DNA of 64,000 nucleotides from Pseudanabaena sp. FACHB-2040 (GTDB lineage: Bacteria; Cyanobacteriota; Cyanobacteriia; Phormidesmidales; Phormidesmidaceae): positions 1 to 64,000 of the forward strand of contig NZ_JACJQO010000021.1 in the NCBI RefSeq assembly GCF_014696715.1, read 5' to 3'. Below the pieces are notes generated by a model, which saw only the letters and a list, made by a program, of their open reading frames with translations, was not told the DNA's origin and searched no databases. Shown here piece by piece: positions 8,630 to 17,570 of the stretch; the stretch's first letter is position 1, and every line of letters begins with the position of its first letter. The position numbers and the translations under genes were made by a program.

Positions 8630-9517
8630 TCACCGCAGCACAAAATTCATGCCGACCAAAATTAGCCCCATGCTAGACAGCATGACAGGGGTGACCGGTT
8701 CGCGGAAAAAGAGCCAGGCCAGCCCTGCGACAAACACCGGCACACTGCTGTAGACCACGCTGGCGGTGCGCGTTGGGCCGATGCGCTGAATGCTGAGATT
8801 AAACAGCAGATAGCCCAAGCCCGAAGCCGCCGTCCCCATATAGAGCAAAGATAGAAACGAGGCTAGAGAGAGAGTGGCGAGCTGCTGCCACCAGTACTCT
8901 AGCCCCGCCAAAACCAGCAATTGCACCACCCCGCTTAGCGCAGCATAGAAGGTAATGATCAGGCCGCTGTGGCGCTGACTCAGCTGCTTAATTAGTAGGG
9001 CATAAATTGCCCAACAAAAAACGGCACCCAGCATCAGCAGGTCGCCCCGATTGAGCCGTAGCTCTAGCAAGCGCAGCAGATGGCCTTGGGTGAGTAGGGT
9101 GAGTACGCCAAGCAGTGCGATCGCACCCCCGCCATACTGGCGCAGCCGCAGCCGCTCTCCAATAAACGCTGCGGCCAGTAGCCCTGTGACTACTGGGTTA
9201 AACGCGTTAATGATCGCCGTATTGGCAACAGCAGTGTGGCTCAAGCTGGCAAAAAAGAAATAGTGATAGCCTACCACGCCAAAGCTGCCCAGCAAGCCCA
9301 TCGGCAGCCAGTCCCGTCGCTCAATCTTCAGGTCAGCAGGACTGGCTGAGTACCTAACCAGCAGGCCCAAAGTCAGGGCCGCAATCAGATAGCGCAGTAG
9401 AGACGTCGTCAGCGGCCCCAAGTCTAGAGTCGTATATTTACCAGCAACGAAACTGCCCGCAAACAGCAGGCTAGTCAGAACGGGCAGCAGCCCTTTGAGG
9501 AAATGGAGAATCTTCAC
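8630..9517 (-). CDS. EamA/DMT-family transporter
   Basis: A ten-helix drug/metabolite exporter with two EamA repeats: residues from LLPVLTSLLFAGSFVAGKY and from LLMLGAVFCWAIYALLIKQL. The sequence ends FVLR directly at the stop. I place the start at a GTG (9517), giving 295 residues that begin VKILHFLKG. An ATG at 9610 would add 31 residues, but these are encoded by a G/T-rich simple intergenic repeat that also occurs near 42250 and give an unlikely Thr/His/Pro N-terminus. No clear ribosome site supports either start. Substrate cannot be inferred; members export amino acids, nucleobases or drugs. Confidence 0.85.
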   Translation of the reverse strand: MKILHFLKGLLPVLTSLLFAGSFVAGKYTTLDLGPLTTSLLRYLIAALTLGLLVRYSASPADLKIERRDWLPMGLLGSFGVVGYHYFFFASLSHTAVANTAIINAFNPVVTGLLAAAFIGERLRLRQYGGGAIALLGVLTLLTQGHLLRLLELRLNRGDLLMLGAVFCWAIYALLIKQLSQRHSGLIITFYAALSGVVQLLVLAGLEYWWQQLATLSLASFLSLLYMGTAASGLGYLLFNLSIQRIGPTRTASVVYSSVPVFVAGLAWLFFREPVTPVMLSSMGLILVGMNFVLR

Positions 9518-9539
9518 TACGGGGCAGAGTGCAGAGGTT

Positions 9540-9665
9540 TCTCCATCGTAAGGGAGGTGGGTGAGTGGATGGGTGGGGATAGGAGAGTGGGTTTTGAGTT
9601 TTGAGTTCACGAATCAGATGAATTCAAAACTTTCCCATCTCCCTCCCCGCGTCCTCTTCTAACGC
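9540..9665. repeat. dispersed low-complexity intergenic element (copy 1)
   Basis: Plus-strand runs of GGGTGAGTGGATGGGTGG (around 9555-9580), then a block with CTCCCTCCCCGCGTCC (around 9637-9655). Both blocks, the first as its reverse complement, recur at 42083-42290, and the CCCCGCGTC core recurs at 59935-59960. No ORF or stable hairpin explains them. Similar purine- or pyrimidine-biased blocks are common between cyanobacterial genes. Confidence 0.5.
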
Positions 9666-10757
9666 CTACTTCACGGCACTCCGTCGCCGTCGCAACATCA
9701 GATAGCCTGACCCGGCCCCCACCACTAGACCAATGAAGCTAGTAGGTTCGGGCACGATTGTGCGATCGGCATCAACTCGATCAATAAACGTATCGAAAAT
9801 CAGGGTGTAGTCGCGGGTGCGCTGCTCGATTAGCCCTGGAAAGACCGTGGTGATCACCTCTCGGTTGTCGAGCGCTGGGATGTGCCAGGTTGCTCCATTT
9901 GGAATGGCGGGGTTGCTGGTCTGGGTGTAGCCGTCTAGATCGCCGATATCCCAGTTTGTCGCCTCTGCTGCGACGACCGGCATGAGCAAGTCAAATGACT
10001 CTAGGTCGCTGCAGCAGCCCGTTCCGGCGGGGTAATTGGGATTGAGGCCGGGGTTGGTTTCAGCGGCAATGCCGTACTCCTCAGCAATCTCTAGGGTCAA
10101 ATCGCGGAATCTAAACCAGTCGGGGTTTTCGGCTGCCCCACGACCGGCATGGAGATACAGTTTGTCGCCTAGAACCAAGCTGTCGAGGTTGACCATTACT
10201 GCAGTGTTACGGATTTCCTCGGGACTGAGGCTGTTGGCATAGTACTCAGAGCCGATCAGGCCAATTTCTTCGGCCCCAAAGAAGACAAACTTAACGGTGA
10301 GATTGGTGTCTTGCTGCAGCCGCTCGGCTAGCTCTAGCAGCACACCGACTCCAGAGGCATTGTCGTTGGTGCCCTCTAGACCAGAGCGATCAAGCGTAGC
10401 GCTGCTGGGAGCTGTATCGTAGTGGGCTCCTAGGATGATTTGCTTGGATGAGGTGCCCTGCCGCTCGGCAATGACGTTGTAGGAGGTGAACTGCTGACCT
10501 CGAAAGGTGTAGGTAAAGGGCTGCAGTTCTGGCGTGTAGCCAAAGGAGCTGAGTCGCTCACTGAGGTAATCAACAGTTTCGGCTTCCTTGGCGGTGCCGA
10601 TGCTGCGGCCAGCTAAAAATTCGGATAGGTAGTAAGTTTCTTGAGCGGCGGTGGCACCGATACCCAAAGTAGCGGCTTGGGCCGGGATTGCTCCCATGAT
10701 CGGTGCTGCGATCGCACACACGCCCCACAAAAGACCTTGACGAGGGAAAAACGGCAT
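9666..10757 (-). CDS. secreted M28-family metallopeptidase with PEP-CTERM-like tail
   Basis: I start at the ATG at 10757, which has GGAGAG six bases upstream and gives a clean signal peptide (MPFFPRQGLLWG to PAQA). An upstream ATG at 10784 lacks a ribosome site. The M28 zinc ligands are all present: GAHYDT, GTNDNASGVG, FFGAEEIG, VNLDS and the late histidine in ATWHIPALDN. The C-terminus is VPEPTSFIGLVVGAG, a hydrophobic stretch, then RRRR: a PEP-CTERM-like sorting signal processed by an exosortase in organisms that have one. Predicted role: extracellular or surface aminopeptidase. It is transcribed alone, downstream of and in the same direction as the GGDEF-EAL gene. Confidence 0.9.
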   Translation of the reverse strand: MPFFPRQGLLWGVCAIAAPIMGAIPAQAATLGIGATAAQETYYLSEFLAGRSIGTAKEAETVDYLSERLSSFGYTPELQPFTYTFRGQQFTSYNVIAERQGTSSKQIILGAHYDTAPSSATLDRSGLEGTNDNASGVGVLLELAERLQQDTNLTVKFVFFGAEEIGLIGSEYYANSLSPEEIRNTAVMVNLDSLVLGDKLYLHAGRGAAENPDWFRFRDLTLEIAEEYGIAAETNPGLNPNYPAGTGCCSDLESFDLLMPVVAAEATNWDIGDLDGYTQTSNPAIPNGATWHIPALDNREVITTVFPGLIEQRTRDYTLIFDTFIDRVDADRTIVPEPTSFIGLVVGAGSGYLMLRRRRSAVK

Positions 10758-10903
10758 TTGCTCTCCAGGTTGCATTAAAAGCATGACGGCTCATCAGTAG
10801 TCTTACTGACTGATAAACCGCTGGTTATTTTTTCACATCCCCCCTGGAGGGGTTGTGACGCAGGAGACGGTTTAATTTTAAGTAGCGATCGCTTCAACCA
10901 GCC

Positions 10904-13900
10904 TCAACCAGCAGGTTTAGGCGGCAAGTGAAGTTCTGCGGCCAGCAGCGCTTCAACTTGAGGAGTGGTGAGCGGGCGGCTGAACAGGTAGCCCTGACCG
11001 CATTCACAGTGAAGATCCTGGAGAAAGGTGAGCTGGTGATCGGTTTCGATGCCTTCTGCGATCGCATTAAGCCCCAGGCTGTCGGCCAGAGCCACCATGG
11101 TTCTGACAATACCGGGGTTTTCCCGCTGTTGGCCCAGTTGAGACACGAAAGACTGATCGATCTTGAGTGCCGTGAAGGGGAAGCGGTGCAGGTAGCTTAA
11201 GGAGGAGTAGCCAGTGCCAAAATCATCAATGCTCAGGCCGACCCCATGAGCGCGGATTGCCGCCAGCACGTTGATAGTGTGCTCAATGTCCTCAATTAAA
11301 ACGTTTTCGGTGATCTCTAAAGTTAGGCACTGGGGCGAGATAGCGGTAGCCATCAAAACAGCCTCCAGTTCAGTGACCAGATTGGGGTCTTTTAGCTGGC
11401 GAGGAGAGAGATTAATGCTCAGCGTCAGAGCTTTGGCTAGGGGATGTTGAGCCTGCCAGAGGCTGAGTTGGCGGCAGGCTTCCCGGAGAATCCAGTTGCC
11501 TAGGGGCACAATCAGACCCGTTTCTTCAGCTAGGGGAATAAACTCTCCAGGGTAAATCAGGCCCTGTTGAGGATGGTGCCATCTGACTAGGGCCTCAAAG
11601 CTCTCGACACGACCCGTTTTGAGCGAAACGACCGGCTGGTAGTGAAGGATGAACTGCTGCTGCTCTAGGGCCAAGCGCAGGGCGTTTTCTAAATCCATTT
11701 CACGCAGCACCTGCAGATGCATTTGAGGGTCGAAAATGGCGTAGCAGGCTTTGCCGTTTGCTTTAGCGCGGTACATGGCAATATCGGCGTCTCGCAGCAG
11801 CTCGTCGCCCTGCTGGTAACGGGGCGAACCGATAACGATGCCGATACTGGTGCTGACAAAGACCTCTCGACCCTGCAGCGTAAAGGGCTGCTGAAGATCG
11901 TGCAAAACCCGCTCGGCAATTCGCACAGCATCGCCAACGCCTTCAATGTCTTCTAGCAACACCACAAACTCGTCGCCACTAAGGCGAGCTGCCAAATCAA
12001 CGGTTCGCACTAGAGCTGAGAGCTTTTGGGCAATTCCCAATAGTAGGTCATCTCCTACCTGATGCCCCAAACTGTCGTTAATCACCTTAAAGCGGTCTAG
12101 ATCGAGAAACAGCACAGCAAAATTGAAGTCGGCCTGGCGCTGCAGACGCTCTAGGGCCAGCGCTAACCGCTCCATCAGCAAGTTGCGATTGGGCAGTCCT
12201 GTGAGGGCATCGTGCAAAGCTTCGTACTTTAGCTGGTTCTGAATTTCAATTTTCTCGGTGACGTCGCGGGAAGCAGTTTGAATCTGAATGACTTGGCCGG
12301 TGTCGTTCAGGATAGAGCTGGTCAGGGTTTCTAGCCAAATGTATTCTCCAGTTTTGCGGCGGACGCGATAGGTAATAGAAGAATCAACGTCCTGTAGAGC
12401 TGGCTGATGAATGGTTTCTCGAACGCGATCGCACTCCTCTCGATGAATCAAGTCATAGGGGCTAGTGCCCACCAGTTCCTCAGGCTCGTAACCTAAAAGC
12501 ATTCGGCAGGAGGGGCTGACGTAGAGAAAGGTGCCCTCGCGATCGTGCAGACACACCAAATCGTTCATGTTTTCAGCCACCAGGCGAAAGCGGGCCTCGC
12601 TCTCCCACAGAGCCTCTTGGGCCAGTCTGAGTTCAGTCAGGTTGCGAATGCTGACGACCACTCCTGAAACTGTGCCATCTAGCTCGCGGTAGGGCGAGTA
12701 GGTAACGCTGTTAAATTCTCGACCGACAGCAGGGTGCTCAAACCACAGCTCAAACCGCAGGTCTTCCCCCGCTAGACAGCGCTTAAGCCGCTCAGATGTG
12801 CTTTTAAACACAGCCTCCCCAATAATTTCTTGAGCTGGGTGGCCTATGATTTCCTCAGGCTGGAGATGGAAACGGTCTAGGTAAGCTTGGTTCGCTAACT
12901 GGAAGTTAAAGTTTCGATCAACCAGGGCGATGGCATCTGTGGTGGCCGAAAAAACCCGCTCAAAGCAGCGTAGGCTCTCTTCAGCCTGTTTACGCGCAGT
13001 AATGTCTTGACTGACATTGACAATCACCCAGCAGTCAGCCTCGCGATCTCGCCGAGAGGTGTAGCTGCCGGAGATCCAGCGCCAAGAGCCGTTTTTGTGG
13101 CGAAAGCGAAATTCGACGTTGCAGGCGCGTTCCTGGAACAGATCCTCAAACAGGGGGCCAGTCAGCATAGCCTGATCCTCTGGCCACACTCGGGAATACC
13201 AGAGGGTTTTATCTGCATGTAGCTCCTGGCGGCTAAACCCAAAAACGTGGGCATGGCCAGCGGAGGAGTAGTCATATTCCCAGGTGCGGTCGGCGTAGAG
13301 CCGGAAGCTGGCAATGCCGGTGCTGGCGTCGTCCAAGATAGCGCTGAGCTGGGCCTGGGAATGGCGCACCGCTATCTCTAGGGCTTTGCGATCGCTAATA
13401 TCAGTATCGATTACGGTACACACCCAGCAGCCTGCCTGCTCGTCCCATCGGGCGGTTGCTGCGCTGGCGATCCACCGCAGCGACCCGTCTTGATGGCAAA
13501 ACCGGTACTCTATGTAGCTTGTTTTCCCGGCTTTGATGACATCCCACACCGGTTTGACGACGGCTTCGATGTCTTCTGGCAGCACCCGAGAAAACCAGAG
13601 CCGGGGGTTAGCCCTAAACGCCTGAGCCGAAAAGCCAAAAACGGACTCTGCCCCTTCTGACCAAAAATCATAGGTAAAGCGGTTATCGGGATAAAGTCGG
13701 TACTGAGCAATGCAGGCCAGAGTGTTATTGAGGATATCGGCCAGTTGGGTTTGATTTTGGGCAATTTGATGGTGAGCGGTCTGTATCGTCAAATCCAGCG
13801 GCTGGTGCTGGGGAGTGTCCTCAGCGGCGTGGGTGGGGTCTAAGCGATTGAGGTACCTGCGGTAAAGAATTTGCCCTAAGATGACCTGGCAGATTGAAGA

Positions 13901-14179
13901 AGCTGCGATCGCATGGCCCAGCCCAACCCCAGCAAAAGCAGCCTGGCTCTGGGGCAGAAAAAGCCAGCTCAAGGCAGCTGCTAGGGTGATCCCTTGCAGG
14001 CTCAGCAGCAGTACCCAAAGCACCTTAAGAATGACCCGCCCTGAATTTGACGACATCCCTAGAAACCTCTCTGGGAAAATCTCTGGGAACCTACTTTGGG
14101 CCAGCCACTGTAGAACCTGCTCCAGGGCCTTCTTAGGGGCCTTCTCGGAGGCTTTTTCCAGGGCCCTTTCTGAGGCCAT
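10904..14179 (-). CDS. PAS-PAS-PAS-PAS-GGDEF-EAL c-di-GMP signalling protein
   Basis: 1091 residues. An N-terminal basic-acidic helix (ALEKASEKAPKKALEQ) leads to two membrane helices (about 50-75 and 84-105), then four PAS/PAC units (about 145-270, 275-400, 405-520, 527-650). The GGDEF domain (about 655-820) carries SGDEF in place of GGDEF near residue 735, an altered first glycine that may or may not lower cyclase activity. The EAL domain (about 835-1085) is complete: ESFEALVRW, EITENVLIED, IDDFGTGYSSL, LKIDQSF and GQGYLFSRP, so phosphodiesterase activity is likely. A second possible start, MSSNSGRVILK at residue 42, would remove the odd repetitive N-terminus. The gene stands alone on its strand. 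Confidence 0.92.
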   Translation of the reverse strand: MASERALEKASEKAPKKALEQVLQWLAQSRFPEIFPERFLGMSSNSGRVILKVLWVLLLSLQGITLAAALSWLFLPQSQAAFAGVGLGHAIAASSICQVILGQILYRRYLNRLDPTHAAEDTPQHQPLDLTIQTAHHQIAQNQTQLADILNNTLACIAQYRLYPDNRFTYDFWSEGAESVFGFSAQAFRANPRLWFSRVLPEDIEAVVKPVWDVIKAGKTSYIEYRFCHQDGSLRWIASAATARWDEQAGCWVCTVIDTDISDRKALEIAVRHSQAQLSAILDDASTGIASFRLYADRTWEYDYSSAGHAHVFGFSRQELHADKTLWYSRVWPEDQAMLTGPLFEDLFQERACNVEFRFRHKNGSWRWISGSYTSRRDREADCWVIVNVSQDITARKQAEESLRCFERVFSATTDAIALVDRNFNFQLANQAYLDRFHLQPEEIIGHPAQEIIGEAVFKSTSERLKRCLAGEDLRFELWFEHPAVGREFNSVTYSPYRELDGTVSGVVVSIRNLTELRLAQEALWESEARFRLVAENMNDLVCLHDREGTFLYVSPSCRMLLGYEPEELVGTSPYDLIHREECDRVRETIHQPALQDVDSSITYRVRRKTGEYIWLETLTSSILNDTGQVIQIQTASRDVTEKIEIQNQLKYEALHDALTGLPNRNLLMERLALALERLQRQADFNFAVLFLDLDRFKVINDSLGHQVGDDLLLGIAQKLSALVRTVDLAARLSGDEFVVLLEDIEGVGDAVRIAERVLHDLQQPFTLQGREVFVSTSIGIVIGSPRYQQGDELLRDADIAMYRAKANGKACYAIFDPQMHLQVLREMDLENALRLALEQQQFILHYQPVVSLKTGRVESFEALVRWHHPQQGLIYPGEFIPLAEETGLIVPLGNWILREACRQLSLWQAQHPLAKALTLSINLSPRQLKDPNLVTELEAVLMATAISPQCLTLEITENVLIEDIEHTINVLAAIRAHGVGLSIDDFGTGYSSLSYLHRFPFTALKIDQSFVSQLGQQRENPGIVRTMVALADSLGLNAIAEGIETDHQLTFLQDLHCECGQGYLFSRPLTTPQVEALLAAELHLPPKPAG

Positions 14180-14294
14180 TCAGTAAATATCCTGATGTGA
14201 GCGTCCCTAGGGTTCCCTACCCTCCCCAGTATTATTGATACCCGATTTTGGATTTCCCGGGCTCATCTGCAGCAGGGCTGTAATCCTCATCTCT

Positions 14295-14660
14295 TCAACG
14301 GCTTCTCTGCTGCTCTAACTGCGTAACTCGCTCCTCTAAAGTGCGGATCTGCTGCCTCAGCTCAATAGTTAGAGTTGCCAGGTTGTCAAACTGCTCCCCC
14401 AGTGAAGGATCGGCTGGAATCTCCCCGGTCGGAGTCGCGGGACGAGGGGCTGCAGGACGGGCCAAGCTGGGCTGAGATAGGCGGGCCTCGATTTGGCTGA
14501 CTTGCGATCGCACCTGCCGCAGCTGAAACTCTAACTGCGACAATCGCGATTCCACCTGGGCCGATGCGGGGGCGGGCATGAGCCCCACCAGCACCCAAAA
14601 TACCAGTAGAGTCAGCCCGATCAGCCCCCACCGCCACCGAATGCGAAACGGCTGCTTCAT
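14295..14660 (-). CDS. small secreted coiled-coil protein
   Basis: 121 residues. A basic start and hydrophobic core (about 12-34, LIGLTLLVFWVLVGLMPAPA) end in ASAQ, a plausible signal peptidase site, or else act as a membrane anchor. The rest has two heptad stretches (about 38-62 and 90-119) separated by a Pro/Ala-rich linker. It is predicted to be a trimeric or dimeric coiled coil in the periplasm. It is divergently transcribed from the TPR gene with about 140 bp between starts. No known family is recognised. Confidence 0.7.
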   Translation of the reverse strand: MKQPFRIRWRWGLIGLTLLVFWVLVGLMPAPASAQVESRLSQLEFQLRQVRSQVSQIEARLSQPSLARPAAPRPATPTGEIPADPSLGEQFDNLATLTIELRQQIRTLEERVTQLEQQRSR

Positions 14661-14799
14661 TTGAATTGCCTTGAGCGTATCTTCTCTATGGTAAAAAATC
14701 TGGGAATCTAACTATTTCATTCCCGGCAGGGTGACCTATGATAGGCCCCATACCCGTTTTCAATCGGGACATCTCGTGATAGGCGTGGGGGAGACAGCT

Positions 14800-16236
14800 A
14801 TGACCAAGACTCGTACCATAACAACCTTGCTGAGCCTGACGCTGCTGTTAGGATTGGCTCCAGCGGGGGCTCTGGCTCAGGCTGAACCGGCTTCCGAACC
14901 CGTTGAGGGTCAGTCGGAGGAGCCAGCCGTTTCGCCGCCAGTCGTGGCTCCCAATCCGGTGGAGGCTTACAACCGAGGCGTGGAGTTGTTTCAAAGCGGC
15001 AACCTAGAAGCAGCTCTAGTTAGCTTTGACGAAGCCATCGCTGCCAACCCCAGCTACGCTGAAGCTTATGTCTATCGGGGTCTGGTCTACGCCCGACAGC
15101 AAGACTACACAACAGCAATTTCCAACCTAGACCGAGCGATTCAGCTCAACCCGAGCTACGCAACTGCCTACTTCATGCGGGGCATTACCTACTACAACAT
15201 GGGTAACCGCGAGGCCGCCTCGGCGGATTTTAATACTGCCGTTCAGCTCGATCCAGACTCGGTTGAAACCTATCTGTATCGAGGTTTGGCAGACTCTGAC
15301 GCAGGCAATACGGATCTGGCCATTGAAGACTTTACTGAGGCCATAAACCGCAACCCAGACTCGGTCGATGCCTATATCTTGCGTGGTTTTGCCTACGAGA
15401 AAGTCGGGGCCCACGAGGATGCCGTAGCCGATTTTAGTCGGGCCATCGAACTCAACAACAGCCGCCCTGCTGCTTACATGGGTAGGGGTGTGGGCTATTA
15501 CCACCTAGGCCTGCTAGAGCCAGCCCTAGACGATCTGAATCGGGCTATTAGCCTCAATCCTAATGGGGCTAGCGCCTATCTCAATCGCAGCTACATCTAC
15601 GTGCAGCAGAACCGGCTTGGCCGAGCCCTTGAGGATTTGAACCGAGCGATTGAGCTCAACCCCAGACTATCCGAGGCTTACATGAACCGGGGCATTGTGC
15701 GAGCCAACCAGCGAGATTTTGCTGGAGCTGAGCGAGACTTTGCCCGTACCCTAGAACTCAACCCAGAACGAGCCGATGCCTACAAGCAACGAGGCGATGC
15801 CCGGATGTCTACGGGGGACGAGTTGGGGGCGATCTCTGACTACAGTGAGGCCATTTTTATCGATGCTAACTATGCTGAAGCCTACAAAGCTCGGGGCGAT
15901 GCTCGATTAGCAATTGGCGATACGCCGGGTGCGATCGCAGATTACAGTCAGGCCATCGATATCCGACCCAACTATCTAGATGCGTTTTCAGCCCGAGGGC
16001 GCGCCTATGTCCAAACGGGGCAGTCTCAATTTGCCTACAGCGATCTGACCCAGGTAATCTTGAACGACCCCCGCACCCTCAGCCCTGATGTCTACTTCCA
16101 CCGGGGCATGGCTCAAGCCACCCTAGGTGAGAGCTTAGGGGCCAGGCAGGACCTACAGCAGGCCGCTGATCTCTATCTGAGAGTGGGCGATGCCGCAGGC
16201 TATCGAGCGGCACTTGAGGAGCTCGGACAGCTATAG
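14800..16236 (+). CDS. secreted tetratricopeptide-repeat protein
   Basis: Start chosen at the ATG at 14800 because GGGGGAG lies just upstream and it gives a proper signal peptide (MTKTRTITTLLSLTLL to GALAQ); an ATG at 14731 would add 23 non-conserved residues. 478 residues. After an acidic linker come about twelve 34-residue TPR units from VEAYNRGVELFQSGN to the end, with regular AxxxRGxxYxxxG and AIxLNP signatures. Such proteins are periplasmic scaffolds; no partner is encoded by motif. The stop TAG at 16234 abuts the ATG of the next gene, so the two are coupled. Confidence 0.88.
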   Translation: MTKTRTITTLLSLTLLLGLAPAGALAQAEPASEPVEGQSEEPAVSPPVVAPNPVEAYNRGVELFQSGNLEAALVSFDEAIAANPSYAEAYVYRGLVYARQQDYTTAISNLDRAIQLNPSYATAYFMRGITYYNMGNREAASADFNTAVQLDPDSVETYLYRGLADSDAGNTDLAIEDFTEAINRNPDSVDAYILRGFAYEKVGAHEDAVADFSRAIELNNSRPAAYMGRGVGYYHLGLLEPALDDLNRAISLNPNGASAYLNRSYIYVQQNRLGRALEDLNRAIELNPRLSEAYMNRGIVRANQRDFAGAERDFARTLELNPERADAYKQRGDARMSTGDELGAISDYSEAIFIDANYAEAYKARGDARLAIGDTPGAIADYSQAIDIRPNYLDAFSARGRAYVQTGQSQFAYSDLTQVILNDPRTLSPDVYFHRGMAQATLGESLGARQDLQQAADLYLRVGDAAGYRAALEELGQL

Positions 16237-16758
16237 ATGGCTCATTTTTGGTTAGGCGGCAAGCCCTTGCAGCGGTGGCTGGTTGGCTTGCTGCTGGCCC
16301 TGGTGCTGGTCTGGGCCGCGCCTGCTGCAGCGGCCACACATACCTACCATGAACGCCCCGGACAGACGACCTACCGTTCTCAACAGAGCTTGCGCGATCG
16401 CACTGATCGCGCCTGGCAGGCAACCCTGTTTAAGCGTTTTATAGGCGGCGAGCTGCAGGGAATCTACCTGCGACTGGTGGGTTTTCCGGGGATGACCCAG
16501 GTTGCTGCCCAGCAGCCGCTGCAGATTAGCACCGGCACTGGGCTAGCGTGGCAGGCTGCGTCCTCCTTAGATCCGCAAACCCAAAATCTGCCAGATAATG
16601 TTGGTCAATATGACCTTCAGCCAGTTCTGGCCGATCTGAAAGGGGCTATTCCTCTAGAACTCGTCGTGCCGCTACGTCGGGGCGAAGCCCATTTAGCGGT
16701 TGCTCCCTTCGTTGTTGAAGAATGGCGCAGCCTAAGAGATCAGGCAGAGACCCCTTAA
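16237..16758 (+). CDS. DUF3122 family secreted protein
   Basis: 173 residues with a signal peptide (hydrophobic about 15-33, ending PAAAAT). The mature part has the cyanobacterial DUF3122 pattern: THTYHERPGQTTYRSQQSLRD is its opening, followed by YLRLVGFPG, a GQYDLQPVL segment and the closing PFVVEEWRSL. The family is restricted mainly to cyanobacteria and has no assigned function. The gene starts immediately after the TPR stop codon, so it is expressed with it and may share its compartment. A hairpin terminator follows. Confidence 0.8.
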   Translation: MAHFWLGGKPLQRWLVGLLLALVLVWAAPAAAATHTYHERPGQTTYRSQQSLRDRTDRAWQATLFKRFIGGELQGIYLRLVGFPGMTQVAAQQPLQISTGTGLAWQAASSLDPQTQNLPDNVGQYDLQPVLADLKGAIPLELVVPLRRGEAHLAVAPFVVEEWRSLRDQAETP

Positions 16759-16800
16759 CGTCTTGGCCCAGCTGTTCGCTAGAGCTTGGCTATAAAAATT

Positions 16801-16830
16801 GGCCCATTAGTTTCTTTTAACTAACGGGCC
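16801..16830. terminator. bidirectional hairpin terminator
   Basis: GGCCCATTAGTT pairs with AACTAACGGGCC across a TCTTTT loop, 12 positions with one A-C mismatch. It lies between the convergent DUF3122 gene and the reverse-strand gene ending at 16909. The A-run just before the stem gives a U-run for reverse-strand transcripts. Confidence 0.65.
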
Positions 16831-16908
16831 TAATTCGATTCAGCCGAAATAAACGGGGAAGCTGCTGCAGATCTCGCTGCAGGTTTTACTTTCTCAGCTT
16901 TCTACCCG

Positions 16909-17217
16909 TTAGACCAAACCGGGGCCTTTGCCCCCCGGCTCGTTGATTTCCTGACGCTCTTCAACGCGGCGCTGCTTCTCAGCCTCTTCCTCTTCCCGCA
17001 GGTCGCCGGGTTCATCAACGTACATCTCAGGCTCAATAGCAAAGTTATTAACCAACCCTTCCTGGTCTGTTGTGTAGCCGCCAGCAGTATCTAGCGTTCC
17101 TTCGTGGTCGGGTAGTTTCTTAAAATTTTCTCCTTCACGGTCTTCTCTGGCTCCTTTTTCAGCAGGAGTAATATGAGGATCGTAGTTACTAGCTTTGTTA
17201 TCAACGGTGTCTGCCAT
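16909..17217 (-). CDS. small acidic hydrophilic protein of unknown function
   Basis: 102 residues starting MADTVDNKASNYD, preceded by AGAGG; an upstream ATG adds ten residues without a ribosome site. The protein has no hydrophobic segment and is dominated by Glu, Asp, Lys, Arg, Asn and Gly, with a highly charged helix LREEEEAEKQRRVEERQE near 80-97. Composition is like that of intrinsically disordered, stress- or desiccation-related hydrophilic proteins, but no motif proves that. I do not recognise a named family. It is a single-gene unit. Confidence 0.7.
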   Translation of the reverse strand: MADTVDNKASNYDPHITPAEKGAREDREGENFKKLPDHEGTLDTAGGYTTDQEGLVNNFAIEPEMYVDEPGDLREEEEAEKQRRVEERQEINEPGGKGPGLV

Positions 17218-17570
17218 AATAGCCTCTAAAAATTGAACAAAATTCACTTTAATCGAGCCACACTTTTAAGCGTTAAGCAAAGAAAAATGCTTCAGCTCAG
17301 TCGATTAAAGTCAGACTAACCCGCCAGAATTTACAGCGAACCTGCCTTCTGAAAGAGGTGATCCCCATCACTTAGGTATAGATAGCCTGCGTTCTTAATG
17401 TTCCGTTCGGCTGCTGCAAAAAACGTAACTTCTCTAGATCTAAGGACTACCAGAACTCCGACGGGAACAGGACTAACCAGTCTGGCTTCTGTACCCCTAA
17501 AGTAGTGCCTCTGCCTCATTGAACGGAGGCAGAGGCAGGGCAGTTTTAGGCAAGGCCGCTTAGGTTGTGT
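17218..17570. other. 353-bp intergenic region with a hairpin
   Basis: Upstream of the acidic protein and downstream of the lectin gene, both on the reverse strand. It holds the 17507-17536 hairpin. A 62-codon reverse ORF at 17331-17519 starts inside that hairpin and has no ribosome site. The part between 17220 and 17330 is A/T-rich and probably carries the promoter of the acidic-protein gene. I see no RNA gene. Confidence 0.5.
17507..17536 (-). terminator. hairpin downstream of the lectin gene
   Basis: GCCTCTGCCTC (17507-17517) pairs perfectly with GAGGCAGAGGC (17526-17536) across an 8-nt loop, 35 bp after the lectin gene stop. There is only a weak U-rich tail in the reverse direction. Confidence 0.55.

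Noticed and set aside
14731-14799. Upstream start for the TPR gene
   Set aside because: The ATG at 14731 has no ribosome site and would bury the signal peptide; the ATG at 14800 has both.
15127-15504. 125-codon reverse ORF
   Set aside because: Shadow of the TPR gene; the repeats on the plus strand create a regular open antisense frame.
17331-17519. 62-codon reverse ORF
   Set aside because: Starts within the hairpin at 17507-17536, has no ribosome site and no recognisable motif.
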